Shown one piece after another: positions 42,118 through 51,063 of a DNA stretch of 64,000 bases (position 1 is its first letter; each line of letters begins with the position of its first letter). The translations under genes and the position numbers were made by a program. The notes under the pieces were generated by a model. It was not told where the DNA came from and did not search any database. It saw only the letters and a program-made list of their open reading frames with translations. The DNA is from Arachidicoccus ginsenosidivorans (GTDB taxonomy: Bacteria > Bacteroidota > Bacteroidia > Chitinophagales > Chitinophagaceae), in the NCBI RefSeq assembly GCF_007971385.1, contig NZ_CP042434.1, positions 1,302,001 to 1,366,000 of the forward strand. The letters are read 5' to 3'.

Positions 42118-42876
42118 CTATATCGATTTAGCCAAAGCACTTAATACCTGCATTTTGAAGTCTACAGTAAGCGTTAATTCCGGTGAAGGTGCCAGGCCAA
42201 GCAACGACATCATTTCGCCATCCAAATGACTATTTTCCGTCACATAAGCATCCAGTTCATCCTGATGGATGACAGGATCTGAAAGTTGCTGGGTATGTGC
42301 TTCCAGTAAATCAGTGCTGGATTGAATATCCTCACTAGACTCAGCATGTGGGTCACCCTCAAAACTCAGATCCTCGAGGCTTTTTCCATCGCTATCGCTA
42401 TTACTCAAATAATGATAAGCAGCCAGCGAAATACCGGCTCCGGCAAGCGCTGATGCTGCCGTTAGTATTGTGTGATTTTTTCTTTTGGGATCGCGAAGCA
42501 GTAAATCTCGGTTTCTGTGCAGGGTGTCCCAGTCCGTATTGGGGTTATGATCATTGCTGGAAGTGCGGGGCCACTCATTCTCCCGCTTTTGCACAGTATC
42601 CCAATCAGCAGTATCTGAAAGACCCACAGATTTGAGTGCCTGCCTTGTTTGAAACATCCGGCCGTTTTCTGCAGAGACTTTATTGGAAAATACCGTAAAT
42701 AGTTTTTTTAAATGGCTTTGTTTTTTTTCTATTTCTCGAATCTGCTCCTTATCCGCTTGTTTTTTCATCTGTTCAGTATTGTCCAGGGAGGCATCATAGC
42801 GCTGCTTAACTTCCGTCCACTTTGCGGTTAGAGGAAGCCCTAATGAATCATAGATATTATCGCTGTTATTCTGCAT
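42118..42876 (-). CDS. Divergent J-like membrane protein, first gene of the Hsp70 operon
   Basis: 252 aa. IYDSLGLPLTAKWTEVKQRYDASL resembles the first two helices of a J-domain, and ALKSVGLSDTADWDTVQKREN looks like a second copy, but no HPD is seen. A hydrophobic helix lies at about 147-167 (ILTAASALAGAGISLAAYHYL), followed by an acidic tail. No known family recognised. It starts the operon; the next gene is 37 bases downstream. Confidence 0.6.
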   Translation of the reverse strand: MQNNSDNIYDSLGLPLTAKWTEVKQRYDASLDNTEQMKKQADKEQIREIEKKQSHLKKLFTVFSNKVSAENGRMFQTRQALKSVGLSDTADWDTVQKRENEWPRTSSNDHNPNTDWDTLHRNRDLLLRDPKRKNHTILTAASALAGAGISLAAYHYLSNSDSDGKSLEDLSFEGDPHAESSEDIQSSTDLLEAHTQQLSDPVIHQDELDAYVTENSHLDGEMMSLLGLAPSPELTLTVDFKMQVLSALAKSI

Positions 42877-42956
42877 GGTTCAGAGCATTTATATTAAAAA
42901 ATATCAGGAGCAAGTCGCTGACTTAAACCGGATGAAGTTAGGAGGGTTTTTCTTTC

Positions 42957-42986
42957 CTAAAAATACCCTATAGAGGGTATTTTTAG
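42957..42986. promoter_or_regulatory. Palindrome upstream of the Hsp70 operon (AAAAATACCCT family)
   Basis: CTAAAAATACCCT at 42957-42969 pairs perfectly with 42974-42986 across ATAG. It lies 81 bases before the first gene of the operon and between divergent genes, where a terminator would have little use. Its core matches the palindrome at 49712-49763. Confidence 0.5.
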
Positions 42987-43628
42987 CGTCATAATGGCAT
43001 TTCGGACCACATTGGGCCAGATTAACAGCTCCATCAGGCCTTGTTCCGGGTACTTATAACGAACAATAAGGTGCCGACAACTTTCTGCTACCATCGGCAA
43101 TTGTTTACGAAAAACTAGTCTACAAAGTCATTGTCAGCGGGGCCAACCTACAACCTAAAGAAGCGCCGGAAAAGTAGGATAATATCAAAGATGACCGGAG
43201 AAAATCCTGTAATTAATCAGCGCTTTAGGACAACATGTATAAACAAAAGACGAAACCTACTCGACTGCGCGTTTTTTAAAGTTTTCCAAGAAATGGAGCT
43301 GGCTCATACTGACACAGTAACTGACTGGCTAGTAATCATAAGTTTTGAGCAACCAGTGAAGGTATAAAGCAAAATGGTGTGCTCATTGATGAACAAAAAT
43401 GCCCGCTTCTTCACTAGTGCAATTGCTCCATCTCCCCACCTAGTGATGTATTCAATCAAATAAATAAAATAATTATTTGTTTTTTACCCTCGAAAGTCCA
43501 ATCAATTTAGTATTTTGCAAAAGAAAGTTTCAAATTGAAGCAGATTTTATTATAAAACCTATAATTTTTAAGCCAGATGAGCCCGAACATTAAACCAATA
43601 AAATTATACGGGAATTAAATCAATTGAT
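42987..43628. other. Gene-free stretch
   Basis: About 640 bases with no gene I can support. A 78-codon frame at 43131-43367 has neither a family match nor a credible composition. The last 150 bases are AT-rich and probably hold the promoter of the next gene. Confidence 0.45.
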
Positions 43629-44279
43629 ATGTCTCCTATTTATTATACAAATGCAAACAATCCATTGATTGAAAAATATAAAGACTGGTTTCAGAAATTC
43701 AGGGATTCTCCCGACAAGCCTATTGAATTACTCGTCTCTAAGCACAATTTGAAACACGAGGCCATAACGCCTATTATAGAACCGCTTACAGTAATACAAC
43801 ATTTTCCTGATTTACTGGGACGATTGGCACTTAATGTGGAACTAAAATATGAAAGGGACGCGAGCAAAGGTCTGTATCACAAAGGATATGATTGGGTAAC
43901 ACCTAAAGCAATCGCTTGGATTCATAAACTGGCTGTTAGCTTTCCGGCAATTATATTTTTTATAAAAAATACAGAGGAGCAAATGCATTCATTGATTGGT
44001 GATCTGTTTGCAAAAGGAAAGATCCCTTTAAGGTCTCTTGACAAAGAGATGACAAGGCTTTACATTTCGCCACATCACCAAGAAGTTATTGCAAAGCGTA
44101 TGTTTCAATATTCTTGTTTTTTTTACGTATTTTGTCTAGGAACTGACTTTGATCCAATTGAAACTATAAAAACCGTTTATAAAACACCAAATATTCCTTG
44201 TCCGATAGAGATGATCATTAAAGCCAGCGAAAAAAACATTCTCATAGGAGATCCATTCGGCAGATCCCACTTAAATTAA
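43629..44279 (+). CDS. Hypothetical protein
   Basis: 216 aa, soluble, no signal peptide. I recognise no family. Visible features are a hydrophobic strand AVSFPAIIFFIKN and another near YSCFFYVFCLGTDFDP, with charged helices between. AT-rich, flanked by the two unknown operons, and followed directly by a terminator, so it is a single-gene unit. Confidence 0.6.
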   Translation: MSPIYYTNANNPLIEKYKDWFQKFRDSPDKPIELLVSKHNLKHEAITPIIEPLTVIQHFPDLLGRLALNVELKYERDASKGLYHKGYDWVTPKAIAWIHKLAVSFPAIIFFIKNTEEQMHSLIGDLFAKGKIPLRSLDKEMTRLYISPHHQEVIAKRMFQYSCFFYVFCLGTDFDPIETIKTVYKTPNIPCPIEMIIKASEKNILIGDPFGRSHLN

Positions 44280-44282
44280 CTA

Positions 44283-44304
44283 CTCCCCCTGGGAGGTATT
44301 TTTT
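44283..44304 (+). terminator. Terminator after the 43629-44279 gene
   Basis: CTCCC at 44283-44287 pairs with GGGAG at 44291-44295 and is followed by GTATTTTTT. It begins four bases after the stop codon. Confidence 0.6.
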
Positions 44305-44354
44305 GGTACTAAGCCTATCACCATAGCTAATGCGGTCTGTTTGAATAAGCCTTA

Positions 44355-44744
44355 TCAAAATTCATAAAGTTCTATCGGTAGATTATCCGGATCATAAAAA
44401 AAAGTAAACTTCTTATTGGTACACTCATCAATACGAATCTTTTCCGCAACAACCCCTTTGGAAGCCAAAAACACCAACTCTTTTTCCAGACTTTTAACGC
44501 CAAAGGCTATGTGTCTGAGTCCCGTTGCTTCGGGCCTGGTTATTCGACTTGGCGGATCAGGAAAGGAAAACAGCTCAATAAGATATTGTCCGTTTAATGA
44601 CAGATCTAGTTTATAGGATTTTCTATCAGACCTAAACACTTCATTCTCAATAACAAACCCAAGAATCTCCGTATAAAAGGTTTTTGAGCGTTCATAGTTA
44701 GAACAAATAATAGCTATATGATGCAATCTCTCTATATGCAACAT
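44355..44744 (-). CDS. VOC family (glyoxalase I-like, YaeR type) protein
   Basis: 129 aa. LHHIAIICSNYERSKTFYTEILGF begins the first beta-alpha-beta-beta-beta module, and GLRHIAFGVKSLEKEL begins the second. Metal ligands would be the His of LHHIAI, Glu of LIELFSF, His of LRHIAF and Glu of PIELYEF, matching the glyoxalase I-like YaeR/SMU1112c group. The substrate is unknown. Confidence 0.85.
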   Translation of the reverse strand: MLHIERLHHIAIICSNYERSKTFYTEILGFVIENEVFRSDRKSYKLDLSLNGQYLIELFSFPDPPSRITRPEATGLRHIAFGVKSLEKELVFLASKGVVAEKIRIDECTNKKFTFFYDPDNLPIELYEF

Positions 44745-45031
44745 GGACGTAATGATTATGGATCAAATATTCGATTAAATGTAAGGCAATATTACACTAA
44801 ATACGCAAGAAATATCGAAGCTTAAAGCGTTTAAACCTGTTATTTGCCAGGTATCTGCCAAACCAAGTGGTCATCAATCATTCAATGCAGAAAAACGAGA
44901 AAAGATTATACAATACATATTTAAAATAAATTTTATTTTAAAACAATTACATAAAATTTGTAATTTCACCTCTCGTATTTCGTATAGACTTTAAAAAACC
45001 AAAATTCAATCTTATATTAAATATACTGTTT

Positions 45032-45642
45032 ATGTATAAAAGAATCTATATTGTCTTTTTAATAACCTTTGCCCTCTTTGTTAGCTATAATACCTCAAAG
45101 GCTCAATTTGGAACGACTTATTCCACCATCCGTACCCCTTACGGTAAAGCAACTATACAAACACCTGGAATGGGCTTTATGCCCATATACAATCATGGCG
45201 TAAGGCCAGCCATGAAAAAATACGATTATACCGTGACCCTAAAATCGGGAGAGGTTTACAAAGGCAAAGGGAAAATACAACTATACAAGCATAAATGTTA
45301 TATAAGGTTCTACCGAGGAAAAAAGTTTAAAATATTCTATCCAGTAGATACAAAATCAATTTCAATGATTACTTCTAATGGTCGGAAAATGACAGGAATA
45401 CCTGCTTTTAATGATTCCTGCTGGCTATTTAAAGTTTACGAAGGAAAAATAAATAAATATGCCATAATGCCCGAGTGGGGTTCACCCTATTTTTCCGCCA
45501 TTCAAAAAGATAAAAATAAGCCCCCGTCCAACTCACCAAAGAACATGTTATAGAAATGGTCAAGGAAAATACAGACGCGCTTAAAAAGGCCAAAAAAGGC
45601 AAATTAATAGATGCAATTAAAATCTATAACAGATCCAATTAA
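45032..45642 (+). CDS. Exported hypothetical protein, apparent frameshift
   Basis: Signal peptide MYKRIYIVFLITFALFVSYNTSKAQ. The body (YDYTVTLKSGEVYKGKGKI, FKIFYPVDTKSISMITSNG) looks like a small beta-rich domain. As written it stops at 45553; one extra base at the C5 run 45521-45525 extends it with a helical tail (KKAKKGKLIDAIKIYNRSN) to 203 aa. It converges on the DUF6175 operon. Confidence 0.6.
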
Positions 45643-45664
45643 ACTAACTTTTAGTATTTACTCA

Positions 45665-46626
45665 TCACCTAAACCAACCGCCTATATTATATCCCACATA
45701 ATTTGGCTGATTTTTGGCAAAAATCCGTAATACTTCCATCGCGCCTTCTGCCTGGGATATCCTGGCATCCAGCACCTTCAACTTATATTCCCATGGCCGG
45801 TCACTTATTACTTTTACACGGTTGCCGATTTGCTCAAACAAATATTCGACTTCGCCATAGCAAGAAGCATTTGGCTCTACTCTGGCTAGTAACGCACCAG
45901 CCCTATTGGCCGCATTAATATCCTGGTTGGCTGTCCAGATAGCCTTTGCCGACATCAGATATTTTGCACATTGCCTGTCAATCACCTGTTTATACACGCG
46001 TTGTAAATCGCTTCTTACTTGACTGAAGCAATTACTTTCAACAGGTACATTTACCAGCAAAGCAAGTGCTTGTTCATATTTCTCTTGTGATTCAAATCGA
46101 TCGACCTGACGTAAAATTAAATCACAATTCGTATTGTAATAATCAATTATTTTTGTTTACCTTGGGTAATAAAATTAATAACACCTGCATTCTTTGGAGA
46201 AATCGTCTTTAATGCAGCGATATAGGATTTGTTTATATTTCTGCCCACACCTTTTACTAAAAAGCTCTTCGTCGCATACATATGACTCGTCTGAGCGTCC
46301 CCAATGCAAAGTGTCACTTCCAGGCTTAATACTACTTGAATAGGTGCCGTTGACAGAACCTCCTTGCCAATAACTGAAATTTTAGGCACAAGAATAAACC
46401 GTGATAAATTGCCCAGATCACTAATCCCGTTGGCAGTGGCAATTTGCTGTAGCTTTGTTTCCATAATCGTTCTTGACTCCATAGGCACTAAACCGTCTTC
46501 GATATAAATGCCCAAGGCCATAAAATCCGGTTGCGGTCCGCTACCGACTACGTTACCCTGTCCTTGCACCTTTGCACCCATGGATAGCACTAGTAAAAAT
46601 AAAAAGACAAAATATATTCTTTTCAT
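45665..46626 (-). CDS. Exported protein, fourth gene of the DUF6175 operon, apparent frameshift
   Basis: As written this is two frames (45665-46060 and 46147 onward). One extra base at the T5 run 46150-46154 reads through GKQKIIDYYNTNCDLILRQV and gives one 320-aa protein. The ATG at 46626 begins a signal peptide (MKRIYFVFLFLLVLSMGAKVQGQ); the upstream in-frame Met overlaps the previous gene and is not used. The first domain (ALGIYIEDGLVPMESRTIM, RFILVPKISVIGKEVL) resembles CsgG/Lpo-like alpha-beta folds, followed by a helical part with TPR character. Function unknown. Confidence 0.68.
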
Positions 46627-46636
46627 AGTTAAAATT

Positions 46637-47590
46637 TTATTTGCTTCCCAAAATAATGGTTGCCCGTCCAAGGCCTTTCATGACCAGCTTATTGGGAATA
46701 TTAAAAGGAGCCGCGCTTAAATACCTGCTTAAATCTCTTAAATACCGTCTAGCATCTATCGCGTGATTACTGGCATCAAAAAGCGGGATTCTAACCTGCT
46801 CAAATAACATCATATTTTCGGTAAAATCTGTGGTATTAAATCTCCCCTTAACGCTGTGATCTCTTATCCAGCTTTCGATCACATAGCCTAATTCATCACC
46901 GCCACCATAATTTTGCTCTAAATCTCCCTCCCAGTTGTCCCAGGTCTGTATGCGGACAATAATTTCCCTTCCATTTTCAAACATATCATCAAAATAATCC
47001 TGCAATGAACTGGTAAAATTATCCATATGTGAGATGACGGCCTCGGAAAGAAGCACTGGCACCGCCGCACTAAATGAAGGAGCTCCAGTGCCGGTAGCGG
47101 TAGCAATTTGTTTATCGGTGTAAGCGTCCAAGCCTTGCAAATTAAAATTGACTGATTTCTTGGGCCCCACGTTATTGATCGTCCAGGTAAGCTGGATGAT
47201 AATATCCGCCTTGGCCGCCTTTTTTAATGCATCAATTGGGCTTTCTATTATTCCACCGCCGCTCTTGGATTGCCGCAACATATCTTCGGCGCTATTAGAT
47301 TGCAAGGTTTTAATAGCAGACTCCATGTTCTTTAATGGAAAACCTCTTTCAGCCATCATGCCATTAATCTGACTAATTACCTGTAGCACCTCCGGGTTAT
47401 TTTGAAAGGCGCGCTTATAATCCGGCACTTCCACTTCGGTTCCTTGATCATCAAAACTTTGAACATAACCGTGCTGAATACACCAGGCGTCACTTGGGAC
47501 GACCATAAGTGTTGGCTTTTTAGCCTGACCAGATACAACACATGCAATAAAAAGGGTCAGGCAAGTAAAAATAAATTTAATCTTATACAT
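46637..47590 (-). CDS. DUF6175-like exported protein
   Basis: 317 aa with signal peptide MYKIKFIFTCLTLFIACVVSG. PTLMVVPSDAWCIQHGYV and AERGFPLKNMESAIKTLQS match what I remember of DUF6175 proteins of Bacteroidota. The middle (ADIIIQLTWTINNVGPKKS) has alternating strands. Function unknown. It is the third gene of a tightly packed operon, with gaps of about 10 bases on both sides. Confidence 0.7.
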   Translation of the reverse strand: MYKIKFIFTCLTLFIACVVSGQAKKPTLMVVPSDAWCIQHGYVQSFDDQGTEVEVPDYKRAFQNNPEVLQVISQINGMMAERGFPLKNMESAIKTLQSNSAEDMLRQSKSGGGIIESPIDALKKAAKADIIIQLTWTINNVGPKKSVNFNLQGLDAYTDKQIATATGTGAPSFSAAVPVLLSEAVISHMDNFTSSLQDYFDDMFENGREIIVRIQTWDNWEGDLEQNYGGGDELGYVIESWIRDHSVKGRFNTTDFTENMMLFEQVRIPLFDASNHAIDARRYLRDLSRYLSAAPFNIPNKLVMKGLGRATIILGSK

Positions 47591-47601
47591 ATATTCGAGT
47601 T

Positions 47602-48126
47602 TTAGAATCCTGCATTAAGCGCCCGCACTATTCCTTCTTTTTCAAGGCGTTTACGCAATAGATCCGTCATTACAGTTACGATGGCTCCAATCTTATACTC
47701 TCGTTTACTCACTTTCAGACGGTCCTCAGCAGCAATCTGACCATCGGTAGCAGAGGAAACATATTTTAAATATTCACCTCCCTCGGCAAAAAAGGCATCA
47801 AAAAACGCTTGATGCTGGGATTCAGCCGCGGGATCTCTCACCAAAGGCTTAAAAGCAGTACATCCTTGTCCACCACCGGCATAGCCTTTAAAAATAATGC
47901 CGTGAACAGCATTTCTCATGGCGCTGGCAATAGCGTGTTTTGGATTTTTGGAGTAGGACCATACTTTTACCAGTTTAGAGCCTTGTTTTCCAAGTCCTGC
48001 ACATTCAATATCATAACGCCATATTTTGGTATCCGCCAATGCTTTGTTTTTCTTCCACTGGGCTTGCACTTTTACAGTGGCAAAACAAATGCTAAACAGA
48101 AAAACGAGTATTGCACTTTTTCTCAT
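47602..48126 (-). CDS. Exported hypothetical protein, second gene of the DUF6175 operon
   Basis: 174 aa with signal peptide MRKSAILVFLFSICFATVKVQAQ. The helix AIASAMRNAVHGIIFKGYAG and the C-terminal KIGAIVTVMTDLLRKRLEKEGIV resemble the LPP20/FlgT-type fold in layout, but I cannot assign the family. Eleven bases separate it from the DUF6175-like gene. Confidence 0.6.
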   Translation of the reverse strand: MRKSAILVFLFSICFATVKVQAQWKKNKALADTKIWRYDIECAGLGKQGSKLVKVWSYSKNPKHAIASAMRNAVHGIIFKGYAGGGQGCTAFKPLVRDPAAESQHQAFFDAFFAEGGEYLKYVSSATDGQIAAEDRLKVSKREYKIGAIVTVMTDLLRKRLEKEGIVRALNAGF

Positions 48127-48135
48127 AATAATTTA

Positions 48136-49431
48136 TTAATCGATTTGTCTTATCAACATTCCTTCAGCGTATTTATTTTTCGCTCCCTTGAAGCTGGTGT
48201 ATTCAAGTTTAGAGGGATTCTCCTCATCAGCCATATAACGATTATCCCAAATTTCACCCTTTTCGACTTTCACAACGCCCACACGCTTATACTGTGTTCT
48301 GCCATTTTCATCCTGTATTTGCTCCAATACTTCATATTTATCGCCACCCTCCAATCCTTCTTTTAATCCGATTTTGGCAGAAATAGGCCACCCACTTAAT
48401 AAGGGTGTTTTGGTTCTAAATACTTCATATTTTCTTTGGAGTTTTGCAATGACAGCATCCGTCGCTTTTTTTGTTGCAATAGAAATTAATGCACTATCTG
48501 TTTTTTTGGTAAATGCAGTACTTTGTAAATCTGCCCATGCTGTTTCAAGGCCAATATATTCCAATTTAAAAAGATCGGTATTCTCAAAAGCAGCGACTTT
48601 TACCGGATCTAAATGTGCGTCGTCGGTCCACATTTCATTATAAAAAGCATTGGCTACCTCCTGATTCCAGACTAGCTTAAATAAATAAGCATTGGTTTTA
48701 ATCACATATCCTTTGCCAACCACTCCTACCCCAAGGCTCGCACCTTCAGAAGCAAGACTAAGCGAAGAATTACCTGCATAGGAAGCAACAGAAGAAGCCA
48801 AGGATAATAGTCCTTTTGCCTTTTTCGCGACTTCCTCCTTGTTCGTAAATTTAAAATCATTTACGATGACAAAAGTGTTCTGAATCAACTGTTCCCCTGC
48901 ATCCCGGACAAGTGCCAGGCCACGCTCGCTTTTCTTTGCCACTTTTACATCAATATCTGATGCGTTATATGCCCCCCTATCAGCAACCAAATTCATATTA
49001 AAACCTCCTTTAGCACTCCTGTTAAACCATTTTGCAACAATTTTCTTCGCAAAATTGCTATCGTTCAAATACCACTCAATCAGTTCAACATTCTGCCCTG
49101 CACTACTTTGTTGCTTTTTGTTACTTTTAGGATTTTTACCAAGTAGTCCTAACCCCGCATTACTTTGCGGCCCATTGGCATACTGCGATAATAAGTTTTC
49201 ATCAATTGCATTTAAAGCACTGATAACTCTTAGATCTCCATTATGATCATTGAACTTTTCAGGGACAGGATAGCTGGCAAAGGCTTTCAGGATAACCGAA
49301 TCCTGGCTTTCGGCAGGCTTATCAATCATAAGTGTCCATAAGGAACTCCTTTTGTACTTCTGAAGTGATGATTGTGCAAACGCCGTACACACCACCAACA
49401 CAAGTGCAGTCAGAAATAATATCTTTTTCAT
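48136..49431 (-). CDS. Exported hypothetical protein, first gene of the DUF6175 operon
   Basis: 431 aa with signal peptide MKKILFLTALVLVVCTAFAQ. Mixed alpha/beta body, with a Gly/Ala/Ser-rich segment around residues 205-240 and a C-terminal domain (KYEVLEQIQDENGRTQYKRVGVV). Not assigned to a family I know. It lies nine bases upstream of the next gene. Confidence 0.6.
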   Translation of the reverse strand: MKKILFLTALVLVVCTAFAQSSLQKYKRSSLWTLMIDKPAESQDSVILKAFASYPVPEKFNDHNGDLRVISALNAIDENLLSQYANGPQSNAGLGLLGKNPKSNKKQQSSAGQNVELIEWYLNDSNFAKKIVAKWFNRSAKGGFNMNLVADRGAYNASDIDVKVAKKSERGLALVRDAGEQLIQNTFVIVNDFKFTNKEEVAKKAKGLLSLASSVASYAGNSSLSLASEGASLGVGVVGKGYVIKTNAYLFKLVWNQEVANAFYNEMWTDDAHLDPVKVAAFENTDLFKLEYIGLETAWADLQSTAFTKKTDSALISIATKKATDAVIAKLQRKYEVFRTKTPLLSGWPISAKIGLKEGLEGGDKYEVLEQIQDENGRTQYKRVGVVKVEKGEIWDNRYMADEENPSKLEYTSFKGAKNKYAEGMLIRQID

Positions 49432-49711
49432 AATTTCATTATTTTAAAGCCGTTAGTGATAATAAAACATTCAACCAATTAGTCTGCTATTGATACTTCT
49501 AATGCTAGATAAAAACAAACCTGCGTATAAGATCAACCCTCCAGTAAATATGACCTGCATGTGATCATAAGTACTTCCTATTATTACTATTTATCAATAG
49601 GCGCACCTTATAATAGGGTTTTGTCTGTCTACAAAAATTTATCTTATTTCAAATTACAGCGTTCAAACACTATGTACAATTATTCTGGTTTTCTAAAGCA
49701 AAAATAGGATA

Positions 49712-49763
49712 GCCTGCATAAAGCAAAAATACCCTCAAGAGGGTATTTTTGCTTTATGCAGGC
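49712..49763. promoter_or_regulatory. 52-bp palindrome between the alginate-lyase-family gene and the DUF6175 operon
   Basis: Two perfect 25-base arms (49712-49736 and 49739-49763) around two bases. The inner AAAAATACCCT arms equal those at 42957-42986. It is about 75 bases after the stop of the gene at 49838 and about 280 before the start of the DUF6175 operon. It could be a terminator of the former, a shared operator, or both. Nothing else is seen in 49432-49837. Confidence 0.6.
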
Positions 49764-49837
49764 CATGTCGGCATTAATTACAACCTAGCAATAACGTCTA
49801 ATAAAAGAAAGTCAATCAGTCATTTATTTAGTCTTAA

Positions 49838-51031
49838 TCATAACCAGATTAGCGGGTTTCTAACCGGCAGATTTCGGATAACTTCCTCTACTTCAGGAAA
49901 ATGATCCAAACGACTCCATTGATTAAACCAGTTATTATTTCCAAAGCGGGCTGCGCCAAATAAAAGGGCTGGCTGCGCAACAGGCCACTGATCCCAGTAC
50001 ATCACATCCGGAGGCAATGGCCATTTAGTTTTATCCTTCATATACGGGAACATAAATTCAATGCCCTTTTTAATGGATTTGCCGTCAGGCGTTTGATAAT
50101 TGTATAAATCATCTTCGGCAGTGGACAGAATCTGACAGATGATCGTCATGGCATCCAGGTTAAATAAAGCGTATCCATAGGGTTTTGTTCTGGCCATCTC
50201 TTTTGGAAAACTTCCGTCTTTGGCCATCTGCTCTGGCAGCAATACCTTCTTATATCTATCCCGGCAAAAATTCATCAACTTCATATTGCCGGTAAAGCGG
50301 GCGAAGCAGGCAACCTGCATCACCCAACAAGTCCCGTGATTATTGGCTGCATGCATTTCATCAAGACCATAAGGATGTGTTGATACCCATGTAAGATAAT
50401 CGGCAAACCATTTTTTGATCTTTCGAAGTGCAACCTGGTCCATTTCAGGGGCATTTTGCATGATATACAAGCCTTGGGCAACTTCCATTAATTGTATGGC
50501 GTCAATAATCCCGATTCCTCTTCCTGTAACCCGACCTTTTATGGCCTGCGCATATAATAAATCAGGATTCATGCGGGTAGCCGTATCTACAAACCATGCA
50601 ATGCAATGCTCCATTGCCTTATGCAGATAAACCGGCTTATTTTTTATCCGCCACGCAGAAGCTAAGTTTCCTACAATTCGGCTAAAACGGATCATGGCCT
50701 GTCTGTGCGCGACAAAATTATCAGGGTTCGTCAGCCCATCTTTTCTAATATAAGGACTATCCGGGCTGGCGGGGTTTGGCCACCAGTAATCCCCTTCACT
50801 ATAAAAATCATGCTTCCCTCCGGCGCTTCGATCAGACACCGCAGCGGTAACGGTAATCGGCTTTTTTGTTAAATCATTGTCGGCCCTTTGTAGCACATCT
50901 TTTTCAAGTACTTGCTGCACCTGCTTTATAGTCCTAGTTTTGCCTACACTATTTTGCGCATGCAGCCCGCAATTTAAAACAAGGCCAAGGGTGCAAGCCA
51001 GTAGATAGCTTACAGTGATTCTATTTATCAT
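49838..51031 (-). CDS. Alginate lyase family polysaccharide lyase
   Basis: 397 aa with signal peptide (MINRITVSYLLACTLGLVLNCGLHAQ). GDYWWPNPASPDSPYIRKDG, a run of (alpha/alpha) helices, and AANNHGTCWVMQVACFARF with the catalytic Asn/His region fit the alginate_lyase domain of Bacteroidota (PL5/PL38-like). These act on uronic-acid polymers in the periplasm; alginate itself is not certain. The GH2 gene is 32 bases upstream on the same strand. Confidence 0.8.
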   Translation of the reverse strand: MINRITVSYLLACTLGLVLNCGLHAQNSVGKTRTIKQVQQVLEKDVLQRADNDLTKKPITVTAAVSDRSAGGKHDFYSEGDYWWPNPASPDSPYIRKDGLTNPDNFVAHRQAMIRFSRIVGNLASAWRIKNKPVYLHKAMEHCIAWFVDTATRMNPDLLYAQAIKGRVTGRGIGIIDAIQLMEVAQGLYIMQNAPEMDQVALRKIKKWFADYLTWVSTHPYGLDEMHAANNHGTCWVMQVACFARFTGNMKLMNFCRDRYKKVLLPEQMAKDGSFPKEMARTKPYGYALFNLDAMTIICQILSTAEDDLYNYQTPDGKSIKKGIEFMFPYMKDKTKWPLPPDVMYWDQWPVAQPALLFGAARFGNNNWFNQWSRLDHFPEVEEVIRNLPVRNPLIWL

Positions 51032-51063
51032 TCAATTTTTTTTAAATCATTAAGGGTTATAGA

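Noticed and set aside
42957-42986. Plain terminator at this palindrome
   Set aside because: It sits between divergent gene starts, with no gene ending there.
43131-43367. 78-codon frame in the gap before the 43629 gene
   Set aside because: No family, odd composition and no promoter or neighbour support.
46147-46671. Start of the fourth DUF6175-operon gene at 46671
   Set aside because: That extension overlaps the previous gene; the ATG at 46626 begins a proper signal peptide.
32357-49800. Integrated element bounded by a duplicated tRNA-Leu 3' end
   Set aside because: No second copy of the tRNA end and no integrase gene are seen in the window.
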